64,000 nucleotides of DNA. It comes from Myotis daubentonii. Taxonomy: Eukaryota; Chordata; Mammalia; Chiroptera; Vespertilionidae. Below, one piece after another: positions 51,831 to 60,251 of this stretch. Numbering within the stretch: the first letter of the stretch is position 1; each line of letters starts with the position of its first letter. The notes under the pieces are model-generated. The model was given only the letters and a program-made list of their open reading frames with translations. It did not search any database and was not told where the DNA came from. Location: NCBI RefSeq assembly GCF_963259705.1, contig NC_081842.1:68150787-68214786 (forward strand), in the 5' to 3' direction. A program made the position numbers and the translations under genes.

Positions 51831-54800
51831 TATATTTTATTGGTTTTTTACAGAGAGGAAGGGACAGAGATAGAGAGTTAGAAACATTCATCAGCTGCCT
51901 CCTGCACACCCCCCACTGGAGATGTGCCCGCAACCAAGGTACATGCCCTTGACCGGAGTCAAACCTGGGACCCTTTAGTTCACAGGCTGACACTCTATCC
52001 ACTGAGCCAAACCAGTCAGGGAGGAAGTGGTTTCTCTTTTCTAGCCGCTTTTATGCTATTGAAGGTCTGTGCCTCTCAATTATCACACATCCCCTGGTAC
52101 TAAAATAATGTGTGGATATATCTTTTATTCCATCAAGGATTATACTTTCCTGGGAAGCAGGAACTGTGTCATAATTCTTTGGGTCATCCTGCTACCTCGA
52201 AAAGTCAAATAAATTATTTAATAACTGGCTTTTAACTGAGTGGAATTTTCCTTTCATGAAGTTATAAAAGCAAACAACAGGAAAGGGTAAAGGAAAAATT
52301 CCTTTTCTTCTATACCTGGAAGTATTCAGTGAACTAAGTACAAGATGAGGAGAAAACTATACTTTGAAATTATATTTAAGAATCATGCTTTTTGTAAATA
52401 CGTTTTGGATGTATTATGAAAAAAATATTTCCTTTTTTATTTTGAAATATCTTTCTTAGGGGATATTGGAAAATTTCTATTTTTGTATCTGATTCCTGTT
52501 TGATTTTTTTAAATTTGTTGAATTTATTGAGATGACATTGGTTAATAAAATTATGTAGGTAAATAACACTGCAATAAACATAGGGGTGCATATCTTCTTT
52601 TGAATTAGTGTTTTGGGTTTCTTTGGATATATTCCCAGAAGTGGAATTGCTGGGTCACAGTTCCATTTTTAATTTTTTGAGGTAACCCCATACTGCTTTC
52701 CACAGTGGCTGCATCAATTTGCATTCCCACCAACAGTGCTCAAGGGTTCCCTTTTTTCTACATCCTCACCAACCTTATTGTTTGTCTATTTATTGATTCT
52801 CACTTGCTTTTTATGTTCAAGTTAAGAATTGGTCTATGTAATAACAGGGATGAAGAAAAGGAGGGGCTTGGACACTGTTGGGAACTATTCTTCCAGAATG
52901 AACCAATGCACATTGCAGAGCAAAGTCCCAGAGGAAAAGTTGACAGAGCTGGAGAACAGTCACTGGGACATACAATGGCCTGCAACTCCATCCTTCCCAA
53001 TCTGCCCTTGCTCAGTTCCTGATTAGGAAGTTTGCAAAGACAAGTGATCATTGTTTTAGGAAAGTGCGGGTGGTATGAGTAGGCAGGAAGTGAGAGGGAC
53101 TATCTTTGTTTGAGCATGAGTGCTCAACATGTCATCAAAAGCATTCTTGTGGCCTTCCACACTCACTTGGAACACCTGCTGAGTGTGTGTACAGTGGCAC
53201 AGTGTTGTTATTCTCGGTACCAGAAGATGTCATACAGGTTGTATTGTATCCTTATCCTTAAGGAATGAGGAAGAGGGAATCAGAGCAGACAGATGAAGGT
53301 TGTGACATATTTACTCAGTCTTTCTTTGGGCCTCAAAATCAACCCAGTAATTTCCTTTGTGTCTATGATCTCAGAGTTACTCACAAATTACACAAACTGC
53401 CTTTTACTGGATTATTGGATTCTCTGTTAATATGCAAATGCAGGAGTCATCTCAGATAGTAGCTCTGACTTTAGACATACCTGATATACACCCGCATTCT
53501 TTTCACAACCAAATTCAAAACTTACCTTGTTTTTCTATTTCAGAATGGACTCGAAATAACTCAGAACATCCTCTAATAAGTAAGTATCAATCTGGTTAAG
53601 TAAAATTAAGGGAACTAGATTGTTTGATGGCTGTAGAAATAATGAAAGTTAGATCTTCTTAATTGAATGGATTTGTTTGTATTAGGTTATCTGTTGTGTG
53701 AACCTTCGTTCTTATTCCTATCCACACCCCTCTCCCAGACAGCTGTGTCTGCAGCTGTAGCATGAATAATGCAACATTTGTTACCACTCTGAATTTTCAA
53801 ACCACATTATACCCAGTTCCAGTAGCTCCCTCACCCCCCCCCAAACAAGCATATGGGGAAACTAAAATGTAACTATATTAATACATTTAGAAATAAAGCT
53901 TTTCTGCATAAAAAATTAAGGCAAGTATGAAATTAAAGATGTATAATGCATTCTGATGTTTTTATTCTGTAATATTTAATTTTTAAATTTTATTTGTGAT
54001 CAATTAAATTATTTCATGAGCCAAAAATAAGTTGCACCCTATCATGGACAAACATGGCCTTAATGCATGTTAACATTGACCAAAAGTAATGAGTACCAGC
54101 TATATGTCCAGCAAACCATATCTGAAGATGTCAAAAATATCTAGAGATACCAAAAGTATTTGGTATTTGGAGATAATAAAGAGTTATGAGACAATTAAAA
54201 GGCATTGTGTTAAAGGAACTTGAATCAAGTATCAGAAAGATGTTGACTTGAGTCCCAAATGCGCTCAGTATCTGTCTGACCTGGGGCAAGTCTTAGAACA
54301 ATAAAAGTCTTCTCAAGGCATGGGCTAGATAGAAATAATTACTTTATTACTTTTCTTAAGTTATAAGTATGAACTAAATAAGATAATGTAAAGGAAAGGG
54401 CTTGGTGAAGCGTTTTCTGAGAGCTTTATGGATGTTGTTTTACAGATTAACCTGAGCAGAATGAAGGATAATTGTTGCAAAAAATAAATAAATTGTAACC
54501 TAGGACCACCAACATATGCTCAGCAATAAAGCAAGAAGTGAGAGAGGACTAATGCTTGGGATTCTTGGGGAAGGGAAATGGAGCCTCTTCTTTCTTCAAG
54601 TTCTAACAATGCAGAGGGTGTGACGATCCTAATATGTTTCAGATTTCCTAACTGTCTTTAGCATTGACTGACATTTCAGATACAACCAGTGCTGCAGGAC
54701 CACCCTTCAAGAAGGAGGTGGAGGACACACCATTGGTCCTTTATTGTTTGCTTCCTTTGGGAGGATTGCTTCTACTCATTACCTGTTTTTACCTATTCTG

Positions 54801-57800
54801 CTGCCTGAAAAGGCACCAAGGTGGGTTCCATCTTCCCTCTACTGCTCTGGCCACACATTTAGGGTTCAACTACTAGGACTGATATACTTGTAGTTGGTTT
54901 CTGTTGTTTTCTTTGCCAACATTTTGCAACAAACCGTGGGTAATGCTTTCTTGGAGAACAACTCATTCTCCCACCAAAAAGCCTCATGGATTAATTTAGG
55001 TTCCTTCTAGTCATGGTGAGACATGCTCACCACAGCACAGCCAACCGTTGTCGTAAGGAGGGAACATTGCTGAAATTTACTCATTCTACTTGAGTCAATC
55101 TTTGATCTGTGCGGGAAGCTTTTTTAAATGTTCAGTGTGTTGAAAGGGAGGTTGAAATAATCTCTCGGCATGTCTAATTTGAATTAGTCTGTCTCATTCT
55201 CTTTTTCACACCACACGACACTCTGCCAGTCACACATGCCCTTGTCTATTTGAAGGCCCACTGTCCTCAGAGAAAATTCATCTGCTTGCACTTTCTGTTG
55301 CCATTACAAACACATGCTTGAACTGAGCCCGCACTCAACAATAGTAATAAAAATATGGGGTTTGCATGATGGAGGAAGTGTGATATATTTTGAACCATGC
55401 CTTTCTGCTTTTGTAAGAATTCCCTCAATGTCACGAGGGAACACTTACACACATAAGAGACAGATGTATGGAGAATTCTGATCTAGCTCTGGTCTAAACA
55501 ACTCTGTTCTTTCTCCTTTGTTCCTCTCTGCCATCTACTCCCATCCCTTTTCCCACAATAGCAGCCACAGTGTAGCTATAGAAACTAAGTCATACAAAGA
55601 AACCCTTATTTCTGCCATAAGAGAAATCTTTGTCTGGGCAGAAATGTTTCTGGTATTTTCCGGTGAGGACTTCTGGAGCCCAGAACCTCCTCAGAATCCT
55701 GTGAGAGTCTTCTGTAACCCCAATTCCACATCCACAACTCCCAGGATCTTTCCATTGTCCCTCTCCAAGCTTCACTATGTTTTCTGAAGCTGTTGGGACC
55801 TCTCTCAGGTCTCAGGAAGAGTCAGGGGTAAATCCTTTGACTTCCCACATCCAAAGTGAACTTGGAAGTAGGAAATTCTAGCTATGCAGGTGACCCAGAC
55901 AGCTGTGTGTCTGGCACTGAGTATAGATTGTCCGCAAACTAGGATTTCCAGCCTTTCAAAAGTGATGTACTAGATGCTATCTCTGCCTCTGAATAAATAT
56001 GTCAGAGGGCTCTCTGGAGTGAGAAGTGAAGAAAATGGGGCAGCATGAGTTCACAAAAAATGAGTTTGTGCGCCGTGCTAGACACAGCAAATACACAAGC
56101 CAAACTAACAATAATGCTCTCACTGGTATGCAAGTGGGTGGGAATGGGTAGAGGGGCATTCCACCTCTGCTCTAGGGACTGAATTTCAAGTTAGCGGTCG
56201 GATTCCAGAACCCACATTCTTACCACAACCCTAACTTACAGGGATTTGGAGAAGAATTTTGTGTTGTTCTTTACTCCTTTTAGTTTCTTATTTTTCTTTT
56301 TGAATTCCAGGGGAACAAAAGGAGCCTTCTAATACACCAGAAAGGGGAAATAACCTGGTATGTTCACCGTATCTGTTAAAACCAATGCAATCTATGTTAT
56401 TTTATGTTAATATTTATATTTTTTATTTGAGTCTCTATAACACTACCATGTGCCAGACATGTCCCAAGTGCTATATATATGGATTTACTTAAAAAACTTG
56501 ATTATTTTAAATCCACCTCCATTTGCAGCAGAGATTCCTCAGGATTAACAAGTCTCAGACTAAGTCGTGGTTTTTCATTGTTTTGGTTTTTTGAAGAGCC
56601 TGGGTGGCAGTACAGGCTCAAAACAGAAAAGTCAGAGACTGAACCATAGCTCGCGGCTCTGCTCTTGGCCAGTTATGTGACTTCAGGCTATTCATTTATT
56701 CTCACAAATACCTTAAAGTCCTTCTGGAAGAGAGTTGAGACTTAATAAAGGAACAAACCATAAATAACCTCATAAAATAAAATATGATTGCTTCGTAAAT
56801 CACACCAGCAGATAAAGAAGCTTGGTGGAAGTTGGAGCTACTATGCAAAAGCCTTTCATATGTGTGTGGGCTCATCAAGGAGGAGACCTCCCAGACAAAG
56901 CAAAGATGTTTGGGCGGCAATGCCAAGTTTTCCGACAAGTTCTTGGAAATATAAACTTGAGCCTTCCTTTTTGGGTTCAATATTGTATAAATATTGGAAC
57001 TCGAAAAAGAATGTAAGATGAGGTGATATATTTCTGAAAAAAATTTTTTTATGAAACTCTTTGTTAAAAAGAAATACTTCCCTGGCTGGGTGGTTTGGTT
57101 GGTTGCAGCGTTGTCCTGGACACCAAAAGGCTACAGGATAGATTCCCAGTCGGTGCGATACTAATCGATATTTCTCACATCGATCTCTCTCTCCCTCCCC
57201 CTTCCTCTCACTCTAAAATTAATAAACATATCCTTGTGTGAGGGTTTTTTATAGTAACTATAAAAAAATACTTTAGTCATGATGAGGTACTGCAAAGGAA
57301 CTTGGTGAGTGTGTCTGTACGTGTGTGTGTGTGTGTGTGTTAGTAAAACAAAGTAGAGATAAAGATGTAGTAACCTGGAAAGTTCCAGAAATGTGAGCAG
57401 CAGATATAGCCAATAATTCTACATATAATATTAAAGGGCAATCAGCATTCACTACCAGCTGCCTAATTTTAAATCAATTCAAATACATTCAACTTTAAAA
57501 ACTTGTATTGTTTCTAGTAAGTATCAGTAGACACATCACAATGATGGGTGCTAAGATTTTGCTTCCTTGAGTAAGAAACTTTCATTAAATATTATTTCCT
57601 TTTGTTCTATAGTGAACAACAACAAACTGCATTTTGTTATAATCAGGCCTGAGAACTATGAAACCATTTAAAATAATAATTTAAATAATTTATCATACAA
57701 GTAAAGGCCAAGTTGGTCAAAATGTAGTTACATATATTTTTTCAATCCTCACCCAAAAACATGTTTTTTCATTGATTTTTTTAGAAGGAGAGAGGGAGGG

Positions 57801-60251
57801 AGAAACATCAATATGAGAGTGAAACATTCATCAGTTGCCTCCCTCATGTGCTCCAACTAGGGATCAAACCTGCAAACTGGAAATTGAACCTGCCCGCTTT
57901 TGGAGTGTGGGACAACACTCCAACCAAATGAGCCACACCAGCCAGGGCTAGCCATATTGCTTCCTGTGTAAGCTGGACAAATTGTTTATGATTTGAACTG
58001 GAATTCAAGAGGGGTTTTTTCTATGTGTGCAATTATTTTGGATTTTATAAAAATGAATTTATTGGGATGACATTGGTTAATAAAGTTATATAGGCTTTAG
58101 GGATACATTTCTATAATACATCATCTATATATTGTATTGTCTATTCAGTACCCAAAGTCAAGATTCCCTCTATGGGAATTTTGTTTTAAGGTGTTCATAT
58201 ATTTCACAGGAATTCTGTTTTTCCCCCTTTGATTTGTCAAATATTTCAAAAAATAATAGAAAGGGTGCCATATTAGATCTCTGAGACTGACTACAAATTT
58301 CTTGAAAAGGAACCTGTATGGGAACCATGGAATAGAAATCCAAAGTAGAGAAAGGAACTGGTAAACACTAGGCAGACACATATAAAAGCCAGAGTTCTCA
58401 TCTTATTCCAGAATGGTCCTTTAAGGGTATAAAAGTGCTGGTATACTAAAAACCACTAACCTGTACACTTAAAAAAGTGAATTTTAAGGTATACAAATTA
58501 TGTCTTAACACGTTTTTAAAAGTGTATTGTAAACTGGACAGTGCCGTACAAATACAGAGTAGGAAAGCTGCTTCCACATTTGCCATCTCTGCCCACCACA
58601 GCAGGGCGCACCCACCTTGTGCATCCACCCTTTGATGAGGTGCCCACAGGATAAGTTCAGCCACAGAGCACCACGTTTTCTTTACCCCACTCATTCTAAC
58701 AGCTTTCCATGGAAGTGAGACATCTTTTGGGAAGTAGCCAAGGTAACAGTCGACAGACACAGATTGAAAAATTCAACAGAGAACTTGATATATTGAATAT
58801 TTATGTCTATTAGGTCACATGGCAGTCTTCTTCTTCACTGCTCCTCCGTAGACTTTAACCAGGCTCCTTTGCGTGAAGGTTGGAGCACTTTTCATCTGAG
58901 CTAAGAGACAGGGACACAGGGACATTGAAAATAATCTCTGATGCTCTCCGTCATCCAGCCTTAGTGTTATTTCCTGGGCAGACACCTCATCAGAGGGAGG
59001 CAGTGTACTCAGCAGTTACCACCTAGTTTTTCAGGCCCACACACACTTGTATGGTAGAACTCTGCTGAGGAGAAGTGGATGGACCACTGCACACATAGCA
59101 GTGAAAACAACATAGGGCCATATGAGGCATGTAGACTATCAAAAACTGTGGACCTGATACCTTAAAGCAGCTAGGCCAAAGTTCAAGAACATGAATGACA
59201 AGTTTGGGATTTAAAAAATTGAAATAAGATGACGTCTTCATTTTTACCAGTTGAGTCCCCCTGTATAACTAGCAATTGCAAACAAATAATTGAAAAGAGT
59301 GAAAAACATTGGGATCCATTTACTCTCTGTTTCCATAAGTTCACCTTTTTTACAGAAGCTTTCTGTAAGATATTTTACTCTATTTGAAAGCGTAAGAATT
59401 TTCTTGTGATATAAATAACAATTGAAATATTTTAAACTTTTCCTAAGCTTTGCTTCCCCCCCCCCAAATAAAACTCCAGCAAGGTTTCAATTCCAGGTAT
59501 TAAATTATAATACTATATCTTAAATAAATCATAATATTTATTTTTTTCTGCACCTTAGAGGGTATCTGTTCTGCTTTATCTTTAATAATTTTATTCTAAA
59601 CCATATAAATACTATCCATTATGTTGTAGGTTGCCTGAAGTCCCTGAGAAATATTTGGTGCTTTTTTCATAAATTTGGGCTCCGCTTTTCATCTTGAAGA
59701 AGGATTTAAAAGTGTTCTGTGGTCTCAAAAGTGACCAATAATATAGCACAAAGTAACTATTTGGGACGAACATAGTGGTCCTTAAGCTTTTATCCTTTAA
59801 TAAGGAAGAATCTGTTTAAAAAAATAAATGTCAACAGCATATGTGAGGAAAAGTTCATTATTTCTCCCCATGTACCATATAAGGACTCAATTTAGCCTGC
59901 ACTTATAGTTTGCTAATAAATATGCACCATCACATCTTAAAATTATAATTAAAGCAATTTTTTTTTCTCTTGTAGGTTGATGTTCCTTGGCCCTTTAGAA
60001 GTGAGCAAATTGAAGTGGGCACCAGACAAAATCCCCAGACACTGCCATCAGAAACTGATGTTTATGATAATGACCCCTGGGTCAGTGTCCAGGAAGAGTC
60101 TGGGGTTTATTCTAACCCACGTCTGGAGGAAAACAAACAGGGCATTGTTTATGCTTCGCTGAACCACTCTGTCATTGAAATGAACTCAAGGCAGGCAAGA
60201 AATGTGAAAGAAGCACCTACAGAATATGCAGCCATATGTGTGAGGAGTTAA
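32076..60251 (+). CDS. BTLA: BTLA (CD272) inhibitory immune receptor, six coding exons
   Basis: Joining 32076-32151, 48080-48403, 53544-53579, 54662-54820, 56311-56357 and 59976-60251 gives an uninterrupted 305-residue type I membrane protein; human BTLA is 289. Order seen: signal peptide (about 1-25), one V/I-type Ig domain (about 27-133), stalk (134-170), transmembrane helix (about 171-193), and a cytoplasmic tail with Y244 (YDND), Y259 (YSNP), Y273 (IVYASL, ITIM) and Y298 (TEYAAI, ITSM-like). In known biology BTLA on B, T and dendritic cells binds HVEM (TNFRSF14), and its phosphotyrosines recruit SHP-1/SHP-2 to damp receptor signalling; the YDND site matches the Grb2-binding motif. The start MKTLP and the C-terminal VRS match the family as I recall it. 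All introns are GT-AG, with phases 1,1,1,1,0. No stop or frameshift is present, so the gene looks functional. The Ig loop between the WCK and FILQF motifs seems a few residues longer than in human. Confidence 0.96.
33360..33565 (+). mobile_element. MIR SINE
   Basis: TTGCCACTTGCTGTGTGCCT, GTTTCCTCCTTTGTAAAATA, and a TAAAAGCTTGCTAAATGTTA end: the whole MIR in order. Confidence 0.8.
35200..35350 (+). mobile_element. MIR SINE remnant
   Basis: CCATCTCTGCCATTCACTGG and AACAATGGGGACAATAATGA are MIR landmarks. Confidence 0.65.
36175..37235 (-). mobile_element. L1 3' end, antisense, in BTLA intron 1
   Basis: The reversed A-tail is at the left (TTTTTTAATAAATTT), then reversed 3' UTR (TATATTGCATTGTGTGCCCA), then reversed ORF2 C-terminal region to about 37235. 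5'-truncated, with several stops. Confidence 0.88.
38088..38355 (+). mobile_element. MIR SINE with internal (CA)n
   Basis: GGGTTCAAGTCCTGGTCCTG, ATTGTTGTGAGGATCAAATA and a reduced CATAGGACATAAGAAGAACT end. A (CA)n microsatellite at 38251-38280 splits it. Confidence 0.75.
38594..38836 (-). mobile_element. VES SINE, antisense, with duplicated tail
   Basis: Antisense VES with the GAAACATCA(A/G)TGATAAGAG unit present twice. CTTTGCTAACTT at 38582-38593 and 38837-38848 is the target duplication (12/12). Confidence 0.93.
39254..39342 (+). repeat. (CT)n microsatellite
   Basis: About 90 bp of mostly CT dinucleotides. Confidence 0.95.
39719..40330 (-). pseudogene. Possible processed retrocopy (source gene unknown)
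   Basis: Minus-strand reading: sequence without introns or repeat similarity ends in ATTAAA (reversed at 39757-39762), then about 15 nt, then a poly-A tract (poly-T at 39719-39742 on +). A polyadenylation signal next to a tail is the mark of a reverse-transcribed mRNA. No long ORF survives and I do not recognise the source. The 5' boundary is arbitrary. Confidence 0.35.
40331..41175. other. BTLA: Unassigned part of intron 1
   Basis: No convincing repeat or exon. Short ORFs at 40642-40867 on both strands overlap each other and look like chance. Confidence 0.4.
41178..41337 (+). mobile_element. Short HeliBat Helitron (160 bp)
   Basis: TCCTATATAATAAAGAGCTA start, GGGCCTCTAG end before T. Internal doubled ACCTTCCAGAA/ACCTTCCGGGA unit. 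Confidence 0.92.
41354..41692 (-). mobile_element. HeliBat Helitron, antisense, 5' end degraded
   Basis: Reversed 3' end CTAGGGGCCCGGTGCACAAA with the terminal hairpin (GTGCAC..GTGCAC). The reversed 5' end is not clear before the SINE at 41709. Confidence 0.7.
41709..41817 (+). repeat. (TTTC)n microsatellite
   Basis: About 27 near-perfect tetranucleotide units. A likely polymorphic locus. Confidence 0.97.
41709..42054 (-). mobile_element. VES SINE with long (TTTC)n, antisense
   Basis: AGGATATGACATTTCT at 41693-41708 and 42055-42070 (16/16) encloses (TTTC)n followed by an antisense VES body ending GCCAAACTTGCTAGGGC. The repeat is the SINE's expanded tail. Confidence 0.93.
42225..42665 (-). 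mobile_element. GC-rich HeliBat-type Helitron, antisense
   Basis: Ends with reversed 5' terminus TTTGCATATTACTCTTTTCTTAGATAGGA. The left end is only approximate. The body holds repeated CTCC(A/G)CCCCTGCCC units and palindromic CCTGGGCAGGG blocks. Confidence 0.7.
43844..44266 (+). other. 140-codon ORF of unknown meaning in intron 1
   Basis: Open from ATG 43844 to TGA 44264-44266 in non-repetitive intronic sequence. The product has no signal peptide, membrane helix or motif that I recognise. Low-complexity repeats do not explain it, but a chance ORF of this size is possible in 64 kb. Confidence 0.2.
44880..45115 (+). mobile_element. L2 LINE 3' remnant
   Basis: GTTCAGCTCAAACACAACCT, GTTATTTTGTTCTCCCATTG and GCCCCATGCTGGCAGATACC follow L2 order. 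Confidence 0.65.
45256..45444 (+). mobile_element. VES SINE, diverged
   Basis: GGCTGGGTGGCTCAGTTGGT head and TTTAATCCCCAGTTCTGGCA middle, ending in a CT-rich tail and TCTAAAATCAAT. Confidence 0.85.
45445..46092 (+). mobile_element. HeliBat-type Helitron, tandem copy 1
   Basis: TCCTATCTAATAAAAGAGAA start. The end reads CACCAGGCCTCTA and runs directly into the next element, so the final G is missing or shared. Contains two GGCCAGGCACCCCAGT-like repeats (45923 and 46003). Confidence 0.88.
46093..46533 (+). mobile_element. HeliBat-type Helitron, tandem copy 2
   Basis: TCCTATATAGTAAAAGGGTA start at the previous element's CTA; end CACCGGGCCTCTAG before T. Inside are tandem degenerate units containing GTGTGTGACAGGGGGC. 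Confidence 0.92.
46534..46986. other. BTLA: Unassigned part of intron 1
   Basis: No repeat or exon recognised. Confidence 0.4.
46987..47119. mobile_element. Mariner-type MITE
   Basis: About 130 bp with inverted ends: CAGGGTATCCCCCAAAAATG at left and ATATTTTTGGGACACCCT at right. The left end is preceded by TA, as in Tc1/mariner. No coding capacity. Confidence 0.8.
47381..47658. mobile_element. Non-autonomous hAT element near BTLA exon 2
   Basis: Terminal repeats CAGTGATTTTCAACC and AATTGAAAATTGCTG. Flanks ACATACAT (47373-47380) and ATGTGTAT (47659-47666) differ only by four transitions, consistent with a decayed 8-bp duplication. Lies 421 bp before exon 2. Confidence 0.8.
48080..48403 (+). 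CDS. BTLA: BTLA coding exon 2: Ig domain
   Basis: This 324-nt phase 1-1 exon follows acceptor ATCTTTCAG and precedes donor GTGAGT. It encodes the whole Ig-like ectodomain (residues 26-133). Six cysteines (30, 54, 59, 68, 75, 114) match the three-disulfide arrangement of BTLA. C54 and C114 are the canonical B-F strand pair; C114 lies in the classic DNGSYRC motif, and W67 follows the NVT sequon. Potential N-glycosylation sites are N64 (NVT), N109 (NGS) and N117 (NDS). The domain contacts HVEM in known BTLAs. The C-D region (about 69-94) is charged and looks longer than the human equivalent. Confidence 0.96.
49040..49515 (+). mobile_element. Old L1 ORF2 fragment
   Basis: Decayed ORF2 text: CCCCTAAGAAGAAGAACAAG, then CACAGATGATATGATATTAT (catalytic DDM region). 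Many frame lesions. Confidence 0.75.
49590..49730 (+). mobile_element. L2 3' end remnant
   Basis: GTGTCTGGCACATAGTGGAT followed by an AATGAATTA end, standard L2 3' end text. Confidence 0.6.
49927..50142 (+). mobile_element. VES SINE, tandem copy 1
   Basis: CCCTAGCAAGTTTGGCTCAG head, CT-rich tail. AAGCAAAACTT at 49916-49926 and 50143-50153 (11/11). Confidence 0.92.
50154..50372 (+). mobile_element. VES SINE, tandem copy 2
   Basis: Starts GCCCTAGCCAGTGTATCTCA next to the shared AAGCAAAACTT, with a 60-bp (CT)n tract at 50250-50311 and end GGTGAGGATTGACAACAACA. A third AAAGAAAAACTT copy follows at about 50373. Confidence 0.9.
50975..51175 (-). mobile_element. VES SINE, antisense, diverged
   Basis: TTTTTTATTGAGTTTTAGAG through GATGCTAAACCACTGGGCCA. 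Confidence 0.85.
51450..52245 (+). mobile_element. L2 LINE remnant interrupted by a SINE
   Basis: 51480-51770 resembles L2 ORF2/3' text (AAAGCCTTCCACAGTGCATC). 52077-52245 is the matching 3' end (TTTCCTGGGAAGCAGGAACT; AATAAATTATTTAATAA). The VES at 51787 interrupts it. Confidence 0.6.
51787..52020 (-). mobile_element. VES SINE, antisense, with (CT)n tail
   Basis: GAGGAAGTGGTT at 51772-51783 recurs at 52021-52032. A (CT)n tract at 51783-51826 is the reversed tail, then the antisense body to GCCAAACCAGTCAGG. Confidence 0.92.
52505..52800 (-). mobile_element. L1 3' end, antisense, in BTLA intron 2
   Basis: TTGAATTTATTGAGATGACA (reversed 3' UTR), then reversed ORF2 C-terminus (CAATTTGCATTCCCACCAAC), with a gap between the two. 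Confidence 0.85.
53544..53579 (+). CDS. BTLA: BTLA coding exon 3: short stalk exon
   Basis: A 36-nt phase 1-1 micro-exon between acceptor TTTCTATTTCAG and donor GTAAGT encodes [12 protein letters not shown] (residues 134-145). It extends the membrane-proximal stalk and carries a possible N-glycosylation sequon (N138, NNS). Because it is a multiple of three, skipping it would keep the frame. Its identity rests on position, phase and strong splice sites, since the stalk is poorly conserved. Confidence 0.85.
53580..54661 (+). other. BTLA: BTLA intron 3 (1.1 kb)
   Basis: GTAAGT donor, CTGTCTTTAG acceptor. Mostly unique AT-rich sequence, with a probable MIR remnant at 54225-54400. No other feature seen. 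Confidence 0.9.
54225..54400 (+). mobile_element. MIR-like remnant in intron 3
   Basis: TCTGTCTGACCTGGGGCAAG then partial MIR order. Weak. Confidence 0.45.
54662..54820 (+). CDS. BTLA: BTLA coding exon 4: stalk and transmembrane helix
   Basis: A 159-nt phase 1-1 exon after acceptor AACTGTCTTTAG and before donor GTGGGT. It encodes residues 146-198: an acidic/Pro stalk, then the hydrophobic segment from about V171 to C193 containing the family motif LLPLGGL, and a basic stop-transfer KRHQ. Cysteines at 174, 187, 192 and 193 could be palmitoylated or form dimers (inference). As a multiple of three, its omission would give an in-frame form without a membrane anchor. Reading through the donor instead gives a short alternative end at a TAG at 54874-54876. 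Confidence 0.95.
54821..56310 (+). other. BTLA: BTLA intron 4 (1.5 kb)
   Basis: GTGGGT donor, TTGAATTCCAG acceptor. No recognisable mobile element, unlike the other introns. The short ORFs in it look like chance. Confidence 0.88.
56311..56357 (+). CDS. BTLA: BTLA coding exon 5: juxtamembrane cytoplasmic segment
   Basis: A 47-nt exon (phase 1 in, phase 0 out) between acceptor TTGAATTCCAG and donor GTATGT encodes [16 protein letters not shown] (residues 199-214). This is the polar linker between the membrane anchor and the signalling tail, alignable to the human GKQNELSDT...NL segment. It contains no tyrosines. The phase change to 0 here is consistent with the last exon starting on a full Val codon. 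Confidence 0.92.
57079..57250 (+). mobile_element. VES SINE, diverged
   Basis: CCCTGGCTGGGTGGTTTGGT head, CTCTCACTCTAAAATTAATA tail, TGTGAGGG terminal motif. Confidence 0.85.
57317..57341 (+). repeat. Short (TG)n microsatellite
   Basis: About 11 TG units in intron 5. Confidence 0.9.
57738..57949 (-). mobile_element. VES SINE, antisense, diverged
   Basis: AATCCTCACCCAAAAACATG (reversed terminal motif) to GAGCCACACCAGCCAGGGCT (reversed head). Confidence 0.88.
58035..58175 (-). mobile_element. L1 3' UTR end, antisense, in intron 5
   Basis: GAATTTATTGGGATGACATT and ACATCATCTATATATTGTAT match the reversed L1 3' UTR also seen at 18600 and 52530. Confidence 0.8.
59976..60251 (+). CDS. BTLA: BTLA coding exon 6: signalling tail and stop
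   Basis: Starts on a full codon after the acceptor TCTCTTGTAG and ends at TAA 60249-60251, giving 91 residues (215-305). Tyrosines: Y244 in DVYDNDP (Grb2-type YxN), Y259 in VYSNP, Y273 in the ITIM IVYASL, and Y298 in TEYAAI, which corresponds to the human TEYASI ITIM/ITSM. ITIM and ITSM tyrosines recruit SHP-1/SHP-2 in known BTLAs. The C-terminus ICVRS is the conserved family end. This tail identifies the gene more firmly than any other exon. Confidence 0.97.
   Translation, partial: VDVPWPFRSEQIEVGTRQNPQTLPSETDVYDNDPWVSVQEESGVYSNPRLEENKQGIVYASLNHSVIEMNSRQARNVKEAPTEYAAICVRS

Larger units (their letters stand above)
48404..53543 (+). other. BTLA: BTLA intron 2 (5.1 kb)
   Basis: GTGAGT donor, TTTCTATTTCAG acceptor. 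Contains an old L1 ORF2 piece, L2 remnants, four VES SINEs and an antisense L1 3' end. The stretches 48404-49035 and 52805-53543 show no recognisable repeat or exon. Confidence 0.9.
56358..59975 (+). other. BTLA: BTLA intron 5 (3.6 kb)
   Basis: GTATGT donor, TCTTGTAG acceptor. Contains two diverged VES SINEs and an antisense L1 3' end. The stretches 56358-57075 and 58180-59975 appear unique. Confidence 0.88.

Noticed and set aside
54664..54876. Separate 70-residue membrane protein gene
   Set aside because: It is BTLA exon 4 read through its donor site; the upstream and downstream exons join it in frame.
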